From: Sphingobium sp. C100
GTDB taxonomy: Bacteria > Pseudomonadota > Alphaproteobacteria > Sphingomonadales > Sphingomonadaceae
DNA: 64,000 nucleotides
NCBI RefSeq assembly: GCF_000508185.1
Contig: NZ_AYOY01000112.1
Span: 1-64,000 of the forward strand
Reading direction: 5' to 3'
Position numbers and translations under genes: made by a program. A model generated the notes under the pieces. It was not told where the DNA came from. It was given only the letters and a program-made list of their open reading frames with translations, and ran no database searches. How positions within the stretch are numbered: position 1 is the first letter of the stretch; the number at the start of each line of letters is the position of its first letter. This document shows positions 7,691-18,335 of the stretch, one piece after another.

Positions 7691-7891
7691 TTGGTTTCTT
7701 CAACGACGGAACGACAGTCAGCCGGCTCCGGTGAGAATGGGAGCGGCAAGACCCCCGCTCCCCGCAAGGGCCGCGCAGCCGGGGCCAAGGAGGAGGGTCA
7801 TGTCTCGCAAGCGTTGCGGACTGTCTATCAACGCGCGGTGGACGAAGCCGTCCCGGCGGAAATGCTGGATCTTCTGAGCAAATTGGACTGA
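7691..7891 (+). CDS. nepR: Anti-sigma factor NepR
   Basis: NepR binds and holds EcfG inactive until phosphorylated PhyR displaces it. The C-terminal half carries the family signature: HVSQALRTVYQRAVDEA then VPAEMLDLLSKLD, two short helices around a conserved proline. The N-terminal half is low-complexity and basic, as in other NepR proteins. No ATG start exists in frame. I chose TTG at 7691 because GAGGGG lies about seven bases upstream, giving 66 residues. GTG at 7661 (76 residues) is the alternative. The PhyP-like kinase gene follows seven bases after the stop, which suggests one transcript. Confidence 0.88.
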   Translation: MVSSTTERQSAGSGENGSGKTPAPRKGRAAGAKEEGHVSQALRTVYQRAVDEAVPAEMLDLLSKLD

Positions 7892-7898
7892 GAATGTC

Positions 7899-9491
7899 AT
7901 GATCGGGGGCAGCCATCCTCCGGCAGCCCGGTCGCTGACGGAACCGCTCTTCCGCTTTTTCGGGTCCACCGGCGTCAAGATGTTCCTCATCCTGACGCTG
8001 GCCCTGCTGCCACTCGGCATCATCGCGCTGGTCGCATCGCTCCAGGCGATCCAGACCGCTGACCTCGAAAAAGAAGCGCTGCTGCGAGTGGCCGTGACTC
8101 AGAGTGCGCGCAAATTGACGGCGGACCTGGAATCCGACCGCACGGCGTTGCAACTGACGGTCAATAACCTTGCGGCCTCTCCGTCCGACACAAGCATCTG
8201 CGACAGGTTCAGCCTGTTCCTGGCCTCGAACGACCGGGACGGCGGACGCTATTTCATCTATGACAGAGCCGGTCGCAAACTCTGCGCGTCGCCCGAGGGC
8301 GAGCCAGCCATCCTGCCCAGAGAAGCGCGCTTCGATGGTCCGGCGGCCCAGTTGCTGGACAACGCCCCCTATCTGCTGACGCGGATGCGTAGCCGGGACG
8401 GCCGGCTGGTCGGTCTGGTCTATTACTCGCGCGCGCATCTGGAAAGCGTGGCCGATCCCGCAACCGCACTTCAGAACGGACGCCTCAGCCTGCACGAAGG
8501 CAAACGGCGTCTGGCCATCACCCCGCCCCGCGCGATTCCCACCGGCGGGGCGATAACCAGCCTGTCGGCCCGATTGGAACCGCCCAACATCGTCCTGACC
8601 ATGACAGTGCGCGATCCGCCCGAAACGCTGGCGCGCACCCTGTCCTTGTTCCTGCCGCTGGTAATGTGGTTCGCGGCGGCGGCGGTTGGATGGTTCGTCG
8701 TCAACCGGCTGCTCATTCGGCCGCTGGTGCTGCTGCGCCGCGCTGTCGCGGGCTACCATCCCGGCGAAGTGTTAGAACCGATGCGCCGGGTTCGGACCCC
8801 CGCGCGGGAGATCATCGCCCTGGGCGAGACTTTCCGCGAGATTAGCGAGGATGTCGCCAGCCATGAGGCCGAGATGGCGGAGAGTCTGGAAACGCAGCGC
8901 AAACTGACGCGGGAGGTCCATCACCGCGTCAAGAACAACCTCCAGATCATCGCCAGCCTCATCAACCTGCACGCGCGGTCGGCGCATGATCCCGAAGCGG
9001 TCGAGGCCTATGCCTCGATCCAGCGGCGCGTCGATGCCCTGTCGGTCGTGCATCGCAATCATTTCGCGGAACTGGAGGAAAATCGCGGCGTGGGCGTGCG
9101 CGCGCTCGTCAGCGAATTGTCCGCCAGCCTGCGCGGCACGGCGCCCGCCGATGCCCGCCGCTTCGGCATTCAAATCGACAGCGACGACCTGCACATCAGC
9201 CAGGATGTTGCCGTGCCGATCGCCTTCCTGGTCACTGAACTGGTGGAACTGGCCATGCGGCTCGATCCGCTGGGCAAGATGCGGATTTCAGTCCATCTGC
9301 AAAGCGACGACAATGCGCGCGCGCTGCTGGCGATCGATTCCCCCGGCCTGCGGCATTCGCCGGCCATGAGTTCATTTCTGGACGACCGCTATGGACGAGT
9401 ACTGACCGGCCTGTCCCGTCAGTTGCGCGCGCCCCTGGACCATGATGGCGACGCAGGTCGGTTCGCCATCGCCATCAGCGTCCTTCCCTGA
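7899..9491 (+). CDS. phyP: PhyP-like HisKA_2 sensor protein, probable PhyR phosphatase
   Basis: This is a membrane sensor: helix at about 27-48, periplasmic domain (about 50-245), helix at about 247-268, HAMP-like segment, then a HisKA_2 dimerisation domain with the phospho-acceptor H341 (TREVHHRVKNNLQIIASLI). The ATP-binding half is degenerate. The N-box position reads TELVELAMRLDP without the usual asparagine, and the G boxes are reduced to SPGLRHS and no clear G2. This suits the sphingomonad PhyP proteins, reported as negative regulators that dephosphorylate PhyR rather than kinases. It lies directly behind nepR. The gene name is by similarity of position and architecture. Confidence 0.8.
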   Translation: MIGGSHPPAARSLTEPLFRFFGSTGVKMFLILTLALLPLGIIALVASLQAIQTADLEKEALLRVAVTQSARKLTADLESDRTALQLTVNNLAASPSDTSICDRFSLFLASNDRDGGRYFIYDRAGRKLCASPEGEPAILPREARFDGPAAQLLDNAPYLLTRMRSRDGRLVGLVYYSRAHLESVADPATALQNGRLSLHEGKRRLAITPPRAIPTGGAITSLSARLEPPNIVLTMTVRDPPETLARTLSLFLPLVMWFAAAAVGWFVVNRLLIRPLVLLRRAVAGYHPGEVLEPMRRVRTPAREIIALGETFREISEDVASHEAEMAESLETQRKLTREVHHRVKNNLQIIASLINLHARSAHDPEAVEAYASIQRRVDALSVVHRNHFAELEENRGVGVRALVSELSASLRGTAPADARRFGIQIDSDDLHISQDVAVPIAFLVTELVELAMRLDPLGKMRISVHLQSDDNARALLAIDSPGLRHSPAMSSFLDDRYGRVLTGLSRQLRAPLDHDGDAGRFAIAISVLP

Positions 9492-9494
9492 CCA

Positions 9495-11003
<1,509 letters not shown>

Positions 11004-11090
11004 TTAACGGGCTGTCAATCACCCCCCGGTTGCAGGCATCTTGCGGGCACGCCTGATCTGTTCATTCAATATAGGAATTCGGGGTCGCAG

Positions 11091-12041
11091 ATGATTGATT
11101 CAGGACCGTTTAATCCGACGAGAGACGAGCTGGAACACGCCTCTGAAAGCCCCTTCTCCGGCGAAGGTTCGCCAGAGCAGAGCGCCGCTACGGAAACGTC
11201 GCTCACATCCGCATTTCGCCAGTCAACCCTGTTTGACCTGGGTCAGATCGACGTGCGCTGGGAAGAGGAATTGGGGACGCTATGGGCGTTCATGACGCCG
11301 CTGGAGCGGCCTAACTCCAACCTCGGACTGATTCGCGACACGATGACATGGCAGCAGGAAAGCCGCCGCGTGTTTGGCGACGGGAACATGCTTAAGTTCA
11401 TGGTGCTCGGCTCACGCTTTCCCGGCGTCTTCAACCTGGGCGGCGATCTGGAGATGTTCGCCGAATGTATCCAGCGGCGCGACCGTGAAACATTGCTCAA
11501 ATATGGCGTGGCCTGCTGCGAGATTGTTGACCGAATTTGGCACTGCAACGACATGAACATCATCAATATCGGCCTGGCCCAGGGCGACGCGCTGGGCGGC
11601 GGGCTGGAGGCGCTGATGTGCTTCGATGTCATCATCGCCGAACGACAGGCGCGCTTTGGCCTGCCTGAAGTGTTGTTCGGTCTGTTTCCCGGCATGGGCG
11701 CCTATTCGATCCTGCAACGCCGTGTCGGGCCGGTGCTGGCGCGGCAGATGCTGTCCGAGGGCCGCATCTACACGGCGGAAGAAATGTTCGAGATGGGCCT
11801 TGTCACCCAGGTCGTGGAAACCGGAGAGGGTGAGGCGGCGACGGCGCAATGGATTCGGGAGCACATGCCCCATCATGCCGGCTATGTCGGGATCAACCGC
11901 GCCGGGCGGCGGGTCAATCCGATGACCCTGACCGAACTGATCGACATTGTCGAAATGTGGACGGAAACCGCGCTGTCTCTGTCCGACCGCGACCTGCGCA
12001 TGATGCGACGACTGGCTGCCGCCCAGACGCGATTGCGCTGA
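11091..12041 (+). CDS. rpfF: RpfF-type crotonase, probable DSF-family signal synthase
   Basis: This is a crotonase-fold enzyme resembling RpfF, which makes cis-2-unsaturated fatty acid (DSF) signals by dehydrating and then hydrolysing 3-hydroxyacyl thioesters. The first ~45 residues are disordered-looking. The core contains KFMVLGSRFPGVFNLGGDLEMF (oxyanion-hole region), AQGDALGGGLEALMCFD with E173, and FGLPEVLFGLFPGMGAYS with E193. The two glutamates are 20 residues apart, as are E141 and E161 of Xanthomonas RpfF, and the GDALGGG..E and PEVLF.LFPGMGAYS motifs are those of RpfF rather than ordinary enoyl-CoA hydratases. The neighbour is a convergent GGDEF-EAL protein. Actual product is untested. 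Confidence 0.85.
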   Translation: MIDSGPFNPTRDELEHASESPFSGEGSPEQSAATETSLTSAFRQSTLFDLGQIDVRWEEELGTLWAFMTPLERPNSNLGLIRDTMTWQQESRRVFGDGNMLKFMVLGSRFPGVFNLGGDLEMFAECIQRRDRETLLKYGVACCEIVDRIWHCNDMNIINIGLAQGDALGGGLEALMCFDVIIAERQARFGLPEVLFGLFPGMGAYSILQRRVGPVLARQMLSEGRIYTAEEMFEMGLVTQVVETGEGEAATAQWIREHMPHHAGYVGINRAGRRVNPMTLTELIDIVEMWTETALSLSDRDLRMMRRLAAAQTRLR

Positions 12042-12053
12042 ACCTCAGCGTTT

Positions 12054-14036
12054 TCAGGCCCGACGGCGCCGCGTCTGGATGATCGGGTCTGGACGCTCCG
12101 TCCCTTCCAGCGGCCCGGCGGCGATCATTTCGGCGATGCGCTCGCTGGGCACCGGCCGGCTGAACAAATAGCCCTGGACATTGGTGAAGCCGGCTTCGCG
12201 GGCATGGCTGAGTTGGTCCGCCGTCTCGATCCCTTCGGCGACGGTGTCCATCGACAGGTCGCGCGCCAGATTGCCGATGGCCCGTACGATCGCACGATCC
12301 TCCGCATTGGCGCTGACACCGGCCATGAAACTCTGGTCCACCTTGAGCGTGTCGAACCGGTAGGAGCGGAGATAGGAGAGCGACGAATAGCCGGTGCCGA
12401 AATCGTCCAGCGCCAGCCTCAGGCCGATACGCTGCAATTCGCGCAATATGGCGTTGGTCTGGCCGCTATCGTCCAGAAAGATCGATTCGGTCACCTCCAG
12501 TTCCAGGCGCCGCGCCGAAATGCCTGTTTCCAACAGCGCCGCGATGACGTTGCCGGGCAATTCGGGCGATTTGAGCGAAGCGGGCGAAATATTGATCGCG
12601 ATGCGGATCTCGCCGGGCCAGGATGCCGCGGCCTGACAGGCCTGGCGCAGCACCCATCCCGTCATCGCCTCGATCATGCCGATATTTTCGGCGATGGGGA
12701 TGAATTCCGACGGTGGGATGGGACCAAGAACCGGGTGGTCCCAGCGCAGCAGCGCCTCGCACGCATCGATCTCGCCGGTCGCCAGGTCGACGATCGGCTG
12801 AAACAGCAGCTTGAGTTCACCGGCGTCGAGCGCTCGCCGAAGGCCCGTCTCGATTTCGTGCAGGCGGTTGAACCGTTCCTTGAGCGACCAGTTGAAACTG
12901 GCGGAACGATTGCGCCCCTCTCCCTTCGCTTCATACAGCGCCAGGTCGGCGTGCTGCATGAGTTCGTCCATGTCGCGCCCGTCCTGGGGCGCGACCGCGT
13001 AGCCGATCGATGCCGTCACCTGGAGATGATTTTCGCCCAGGTCGAAACCATGGGCGAAATAGGAAACCAGTTCCTGAGCCAGACCGGCAGCAGTGACACG
13101 ATCGGTATCGGGACATATGATGACAAATTCGTCGCCACCGAAACGCGCGATCCTGCCCCGCTCCTGCACCACGTCGCTCAGCCGTTCGGCCACCGCGCGC
13201 AGCAACTGGTCGCCGACCATATGGCCGAGAGAGTCGTTGATCTCCTTGAACCGGTCCAGATCCATCCACAGGATCGCGACCGCGTCATTGCGCTTTTGAT
13301 TGTTCAGAAAGATGTCGCGCAGCCGCATCTGCATCGCCATCCGGTTTTCAAGGCCGGTGAGGCTGTCGAACCGAGCCAGACGCTCGAACTTTTCGGCCAA
13401 CAGGGATTTGTCGCGCTTGCCGATCAGCGCCTGAACGACAATGCGGTGGGTAGTGGAGCTGATTTCGGCGAGGCCGAGGACCATCATCACCATCGCAACC
13501 GACAAAACGCGATAACCGGTCGATCCTTCCATCCACAGACCGGTGGCCGTCGGCAGCAACGTCAGGCACACCTGACCGATGGCAATCTGCACGCGACCGG
13601 CGTTGCGCCCTGAAATACCGCCGGCATAGCCGGTCGCCATCGACACGGTCAGCATATGGATCACGCTGTTGGCCGATCCGATCAGCGAGACGAAGGCCAT
13701 CAGGCCGAGCAGCCCGGCATAGACCCAGGCGCCCAATTCATAGGCCAGTTCCCAGCCGCGTGACGCCACCGCCGCGCCGCGCACCAACTGGCGGTGAAAA
13801 AAGACCGCCGATATGACGCGCATGGTGGCCACCAGACAAAGCAGCGCCACGACGCTGTGGATCGCCGCTCCATCGGACAGGCTGCCCACGACGAGGCCAA
13901 CAGCCACACCGGTCACCGCCCCGATGGTCAGGGATGCCGGCGAGGCATAAAGAGACTCGATCAGGCTGCTACGAACTTCCGCATCCTGCGATGGCCCGCG
14001 CGCGCGCTTTTCCAGCAATGTCTTCAAAACGCGCAA
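12054..14036 (-). CDS. Membrane diguanylate cyclase/phosphodiesterase (GGDEF-EAL)
   Basis: This is a cyclic-di-GMP enzyme of 660 residues. The N-terminal ~195 residues hold about five to six hydrophobic helices, a possible membrane sensor. A GGDEF domain follows with an intact GGDEF at 300-304. The RxxD inhibitory site is not seen at the usual distance. The EAL domain has intact EAL at 427-429 and DDFGTGYSSL and KVDQSF motifs further on. Both activities are therefore possible. The gene ends 12 bases from the end of the rpfF gene on the opposite strand. Unlike RpfR, it has no soluble PAS or FI domain, so a link with the DSF synthase is only contextual. Confidence 0.9.
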   Translation of the reverse strand: MRVLKTLLEKRARGPSQDAEVRSSLIESLYASPASLTIGAVTGVAVGLVVGSLSDGAAIHSVVALLCLVATMRVISAVFFHRQLVRGAAVASRGWELAYELGAWVYAGLLGLMAFVSLIGSANSVIHMLTVSMATGYAGGISGRNAGRVQIAIGQVCLTLLPTATGLWMEGSTGYRVLSVAMVMMVLGLAEISSTTHRIVVQALIGKRDKSLLAEKFERLARFDSLTGLENRMAMQMRLRDIFLNNQKRNDAVAILWMDLDRFKEINDSLGHMVGDQLLRAVAERLSDVVQERGRIARFGGDEFVIICPDTDRVTAAGLAQELVSYFAHGFDLGENHLQVTASIGYAVAPQDGRDMDELMQHADLALYEAKGEGRNRSASFNWSLKERFNRLHEIETGLRRALDAGELKLLFQPIVDLATGEIDACEALLRWDHPVLGPIPPSEFIPIAENIGMIEAMTGWVLRQACQAAASWPGEIRIAINISPASLKSPELPGNVIAALLETGISARRLELEVTESIFLDDSGQTNAILRELQRIGLRLALDDFGTGYSSLSYLRSYRFDTLKVDQSFMAGVSANAEDRAIVRAIGNLARDLSMDTVAEGIETADQLSHAREAGFTNVQGYLFSRPVPSERIAEMIAAGPLEGTERPDPIIQTRRRRA

Positions 14037-14142
14037 AGGGCGGGTCTCCGGTTCTCCTCTGCTTTTCCCATTTTCCCTTTATTTTTTGGTTAACCGAAAC
14101 ATCCGCTCGACAGAAGGTGATCAAGCGCGGCTGGCACGCCCC

Positions 14143-17100
14143 TCACCCGATCATCATCAGGCTGGCATTGCCGCCGGCGGCCGTCGTGTTGATGGAGGTC
14201 GATACCTCCTCCAGCAACCAATCGAGACAATAGCCATGGCCATGATCGTCTGCATGAACCGACATGATTGCTCCCGGCAGATCCGCGACGCATTGCGCCG
14301 TCGCCGCGATCTTCGCCGCATCCCCTTCCACCAGGGCGGCCGCGAAGGGACCACTCGCATCCACAGGAAAACGGGCTGCAACCTCGGCGGGCAGGCCGGG
14401 CGGCAGGGTCATGCCCTGGACGACGCCGCGATTGCCGGTGGCGAGGACCGCCGCCATCTGGCGGAACAGCCCCTGCCGCGTCGCTGGCCGCAACAGGATC
14501 AGGCCGCGCGGATGAAGGGCATAAAGGTTGCGCTCGCCCACCGGGCCGGGCAGCGTCAGTTCCACCCCCAGCGCCGAAGCGTCCCCGGTGCGGCGGGCCT
14601 GGGCCGCAGCCTCTCCATCCCCCTGCCGATCGAGCCAGTCGGCAAAACTATGCAGCGGCGAACGCAAATGGCTGACTCGGGCGGCGAAAACCGGGGGCGT
14701 CGTGACCAAACGGCCGATATACAGCGGGCCGCCGGCCTTGGGACCAGTGCCAGACAGCCCGCAGCCGCCAAAGGGTTGCACGCCGACGATCGCGCCGATG
14801 ACGTTACGGTTCACATAGATATTGCCGACCTTGATGCGGCTGGTGACGCGGGCGACGGTTTCGTCAAGCCGGGTGTGCAGGCCGAAGGTCAGGCCATAGC
14901 CGGTGGCGTTGATCTGATCGACCAGCGCGTCGAGCCGGTCGCGGCGGAAGCGCAGGACGTGCAGCACGGGACCGAAAATCTCGCGACTGAGATCAGCGAT
15001 GGAATCGATCTCGATGATCGTCGGCGGGACGAAGGTGCCGTGCGCGGTCTCGGACGGCAGCGGGCTCTGATCGACCTTGCGGCCCAGCGCCTTCATCGCG
15101 TCGATATGCTGGACAATGCCGTCCCGCGCCTCGGCCGTGATGACCGGGCCGATGTCGACCTTAAGCGCGTCCGTGCGGCCGATCCGCAGCTCCGCCAACG
15201 CGCCCTTGAGCATCGCCAGCGTCCGGTCCGCGACATCTTCCTGAAGACAGAGGATGCGCAGCGCCGAACAGCGCTGGCCCGCGCTGTCAAAGGCGGAGGC
15301 AATGACGTCGGCGACAACCTGCTCGGCCAGCGCCGAACTATCGACGATCATCGCATTTTGACCGCCGGTTTCAGCGATCAGGGGGATGGGCCTGCCGGAC
15401 GGGGACAAGCGCGTGGCCAGTTGGCGCTGGATCAGTCGGGCGACCTCGGTCGAGCCGGTGAACATCACCGCCGCCGTTTCGGGCGCGGCCACCAGCGCCG
15501 CGCCGACGCGGCCGTCGCCGGGCATGAGTTGTAGCGCATCGGCGGGGACGCCCGCTTCGTGCAGCAGGCGCACCGCTTCAGCGGCGACAAGGGGCGTTTC
15601 CTCCGCCGGCTTGGCGAGCACGGGATTGCCCGCAACCAGCGCGGCTGCGACCTGGCCCGTGAAGATGGCCAATGGAAAGTTCCAGGGGCTGATGCAGGTG
15701 ACGGGGCCGAGCGCCTGCTGCTGCGGGCCAAAGGTGCTGCGCGCCTGCTGGGCATAATAGCGCAGAAAGTCGATCGCCTCGCGCACTTCGGCGATGGCGT
15801 TGGGTAGCGACTTGCCTGCTTCGCGGACGATCAGGCCCAGCAGGACCGGCATCCGCGCCTGCATCGCGTCGGCGGCGCGCTCCAGCGTCGCGGCGCGATC
15901 GGCGACCGGGCTGTTGGGCCAGCGCGATTCAGCAGCGCGAATGGCGGCGGCGCGGGCTTCTTCGGGCCTGGTCTGCGTCACGCGACCCACCACATCGCGG
16001 TGATCCGCCGGATTGAACACGCTATGCGCTGCCCCCGTTCCCCCCTCGGGGGCCGCAGTCCAGGCCAGCGTGACGCTATGACGGAGCGCTTCGCCCAAGC
16101 CGGCAAGCGTCGCCTCATCGCTGAGATCAAAACCATCCGAATTGCGGCGGTCGGGATAAATGTCGGCAGGCAGCGCGATCTGGTCGTGGCGATGGCCCGG
16201 ATGGGCCATGGCGCGGACCATATCGACCGGATCAGCGATCATTTCTTCGATCGAGACCTCAGGGTCGGCGATACGGTTGACGAAACTGCTGTTCGCGCCA
16301 TTTTCCAGCAGGCGGCGGACGAGATAGGCGAGCAGGGTCTCATGCGTGCCGACGGGTGCGTAGATGCGGCAGGGACGGCCCAGCTTCGTTGCGCCAACCA
16401 CCTGTTGGTAAAGCGGCTCGCCCATGCCGTGCAGGCATTGAAACTCATATTGGCCGATCTGGAAGTCGGGACCGGCAAGATGATAGACCGCGCTGAGCGT
16501 CTGGGCATTATGGGTCGCAAATTGCGGAAACACCGCGTCGGGCGCGGCAAGCAGTTTTTGCGCGCAGGCGATATAGGCGACATCGGTGTGGACCTTGCGA
16601 GTATAGACCGGAAAGTCGGCGAGGCCATCGACCTGCGCCCGCTTGATCTCCGCATCCCAATAGGCCCCCTTCACCAGCCGCACCATGATCCGGCGGTCGG
16701 CGCGGCGCGCCAGATCGACGATCCAGTCGATGACGAATGGGCAGCGCTTGCCATAGCCCTGCACCACAAAGCCAAGCCCATTCCATCCGGCCAGATCGGG
16801 GTCTGTCGCCAGACTTTCGAGCAGGTCGAGCGACAATTCGAGCCGGTCGGCCTCCTCCGCATCGATGTTGAAGCCGATGTCATAGCTTTTTGACAGCAAG
16901 GCAAGTTTCTTCACGGCGGGGAGCAGTTCTCCCATGACGCGATCCGCCTGTGCCCGGACATAGCGCGGATGCAGCGCCGACAGCTTGATCGAGATGCCGG
17001 GGCCGGCATAGATGCCGCGACCGGCCGACGCCTTGCCGATGGCGTGGATCGCCTGTTCATAATCGACAAAATAGCGCGCGGCGTCGGCGGCGGTCGTCGC

Positions 17101-17745
17101 CGCTTCGCCCAACATGTCATAGCTGTAGGAAAAGCCCTTCGCTTCCATCTCTCTCGCGCGTTTCAGGGCTTCCTTGATCGTCTCACCCGTGACGAATTGT
17201 TCACCCATCATACGCATGGCAAGGTCCACGCCGCGGCGGATCACGGGCTCGCCGGCGCGCGCGACGAGGCGGGCGAGCGCAGCGCCCAGACCGCGATCAT
17301 CGACGCTGCCGACCAGCTTGCCGGTGACGACCAGCCCCCAGGTCGCGGCGTTGACGAACAGCGACTTGTCGCCGCCCAGATGCGCACCCCAGTCGCCGTC
17401 GGCGATCTTGTCGCGGATGAGCGCATCGCGGGTGGCGGCGTCGGGAATGCGCAGCAGCGCTTCAGCGAGGCACATCAGCGCCACGCCCTCCTGGCTGGAA
17501 AGCGCATATTCCTGCACCAGTCCCTCGACACCGGTGCCCTTGTGATTGGCGCGCAGCGCGGTGACGAGCGTGCGAGCCGTCGCTGCGATGGCGGCGCGCA
17601 GCTCGTCGGGCAGACTCGCCGCCTCGATCAAGGGTGCCAGCGCCTCTGCCTCATCGCGGCGATAGGCGGCGGTGATGGCCTGGCGCAGCGGCGATTGCGG
17701 GCGGATGGGGGGCGCGAAGATCGCGAAAGGGGTCTGGTCGGTCAT
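14143..17745 (-). CDS. putA: Bifunctional proline dehydrogenase / P5C dehydrogenase PutA
   Basis: PutA oxidises proline to glutamate in two steps, using FAD and quinone, then NAD. The proline dehydrogenase barrel occupies about residues 150-480 (YSYDMLGEAATT, GISIKLSALHPRY, LVKGAYWDAEIKRAQVDG, FATHNAQT, EFQCLHGMGEPLY). The aldehyde dehydrogenase part spans about 530-1000 (CISPWNFPLAIFTGQVAAAL, MFTGSTEVARLI, ETGGQN, SAGQRCSALR with the catalytic cysteine). A C-terminal extension follows. At 1200 residues it lacks the N-terminal ribbon-helix-helix DNA-binding domain of the E. coli protein. Control is probably by the divergent Lrp-type gene 98 bases away. Confidence 0.95.
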   Translation of the reverse strand: MTDQTPFAIFAPPIRPQSPLRQAITAAYRRDEAEALAPLIEAASLPDELRAAIAATARTLVTALRANHKGTGVEGLVQEYALSSQEGVALMCLAEALLRIPDAATRDALIRDKIADGDWGAHLGGDKSLFVNAATWGLVVTGKLVGSVDDRGLGAALARLVARAGEPVIRRGVDLAMRMMGEQFVTGETIKEALKRAREMEAKGFSYSYDMLGEAATTAADAARYFVDYEQAIHAIGKASAGRGIYAGPGISIKLSALHPRYVRAQADRVMGELLPAVKKLALLSKSYDIGFNIDAEEADRLELSLDLLESLATDPDLAGWNGLGFVVQGYGKRCPFVIDWIVDLARRADRRIMVRLVKGAYWDAEIKRAQVDGLADFPVYTRKVHTDVAYIACAQKLLAAPDAVFPQFATHNAQTLSAVYHLAGPDFQIGQYEFQCLHGMGEPLYQQVVGATKLGRPCRIYAPVGTHETLLAYLVRRLLENGANSSFVNRIADPEVSIEEMIADPVDMVRAMAHPGHRHDQIALPADIYPDRRNSDGFDLSDEATLAGLGEALRHSVTLAWTAAPEGGTGAAHSVFNPADHRDVVGRVTQTRPEEARAAAIRAAESRWPNSPVADRAATLERAADAMQARMPVLLGLIVREAGKSLPNAIAEVREAIDFLRYYAQQARSTFGPQQQALGPVTCISPWNFPLAIFTGQVAAALVAGNPVLAKPAEETPLVAAEAVRLLHEAGVPADALQLMPGDGRVGAALVAAPETAAVMFTGSTEVARLIQRQLATRLSPSGRPIPLIAETGGQNAMIVDSSALAEQVVADVIASAFDSAGQRCSALRILCLQEDVADRTLAMLKGALAELRIGRTDALKVDIGPVITAEARDGIVQHIDAMKALGRKVDQSPLPSETAHGTFVPPTIIEIDSIADLSREIFGPVLHVLRFRRDRLDALVDQINATGYGLTFGLHTRLDETVARVTSRIKVGNIYVNRNVIGAIVGVQPFGGCGLSGTGPKAGGPLYIGRLVTTPPVFAARVSHLRSPLHSFADWLDRQGDGEAAAQARRTGDASALGVELTLPGPVGERNLYALHPRGLILLRPATRQGLFRQMAAVLATGNRGVVQGMTLPPGLPAEVAARFPVDASGPFAAALVEGDAAKIAATAQCVADLPGAIMSVHADDHGHGYCLDWLLEEVSTSINTTAAGGNASLMMIG

Positions 17746-17843
17746 AGCGCCAGAATAATCCAGGCCGAACTTTCATTCCGCCTTTTGTATCGCCTCAACT
17801 CAGACCAAATGACTTATTAAGGGCCTTATGCTAGTCGGATCGG

Positions 17844-18335
17844 ATGGACAGCAAGCCCCAAACAGTCGAAATGGATGAGTTCGATCGACGCATCATCGCC
17901 GCTTTGGTCGATGACGGGCGGATCACGGTCACCGATCTGGCTGCCTTGGTCGGCCTGTCCAAGACGCCCTGTCAGGTGCGGCTGAAGCGCTTGCAAGCGG
18001 CGGGCGTCATTCGCGGCTTTCGCGCGATCGTCGATCCGGCCAAGCTGGGCATGGATCATATCGCCTTTACCGAGGTGAAGCTGAGCGACACGCGCGAGGC
18101 GGCGCTGCGCGAGTTCAACACGGCGGTGCGGCGCATTTCAGAGGTCGAGGAATGCCATATGCTGGCGAGCAATTTCGACTATCTGCTCAAGGTGCGGACT
18201 GCCGACATCCGGCGCTACCGCATGATATTGGGCGAGAAGATCAGCGCCCTGCCCCATGTCGCCAGCACATCGACCTTCGTGGCTATGGAGACGGTGATGG
18301 AGGCGGGGCACCGGCGCATCAATCGAAAAGGCTGA
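17844..18335 (+). CDS. Lrp/AsnC family regulator, probable activator of putA
   Basis: The product has an N-terminal helix-turn-helix (DEFDRRIIAALVDDGRITVTDLAALVGLSKTPCQVRLKRLQAAGVI) and a C-terminal ligand-sensing domain (AFTEVKLSDTREAALREF ... VEECHMLASNFDYLLKVRTADIRRYR). Length (163, or 154 if ATG 17871 is used) is normal. It is transcribed away from putA, across an AT-rich 98-bp gap. Lrp-type PutR proteins activate putA in response to proline in other alphaproteobacteria, and the same role is inferred here. Its last 17 bases overlap the end of the convergent esterase gene. Confidence 0.88.
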   Translation: MDSKPQTVEMDEFDRRIIAALVDDGRITVTDLAALVGLSKTPCQVRLKRLQAAGVIRGFRAIVDPAKLGMDHIAFTEVKLSDTREAALREFNTAVRRISEVEECHMLASNFDYLLKVRTADIRRYRMILGEKISALPHVASTSTFVAMETVMEAGHRRINRKG

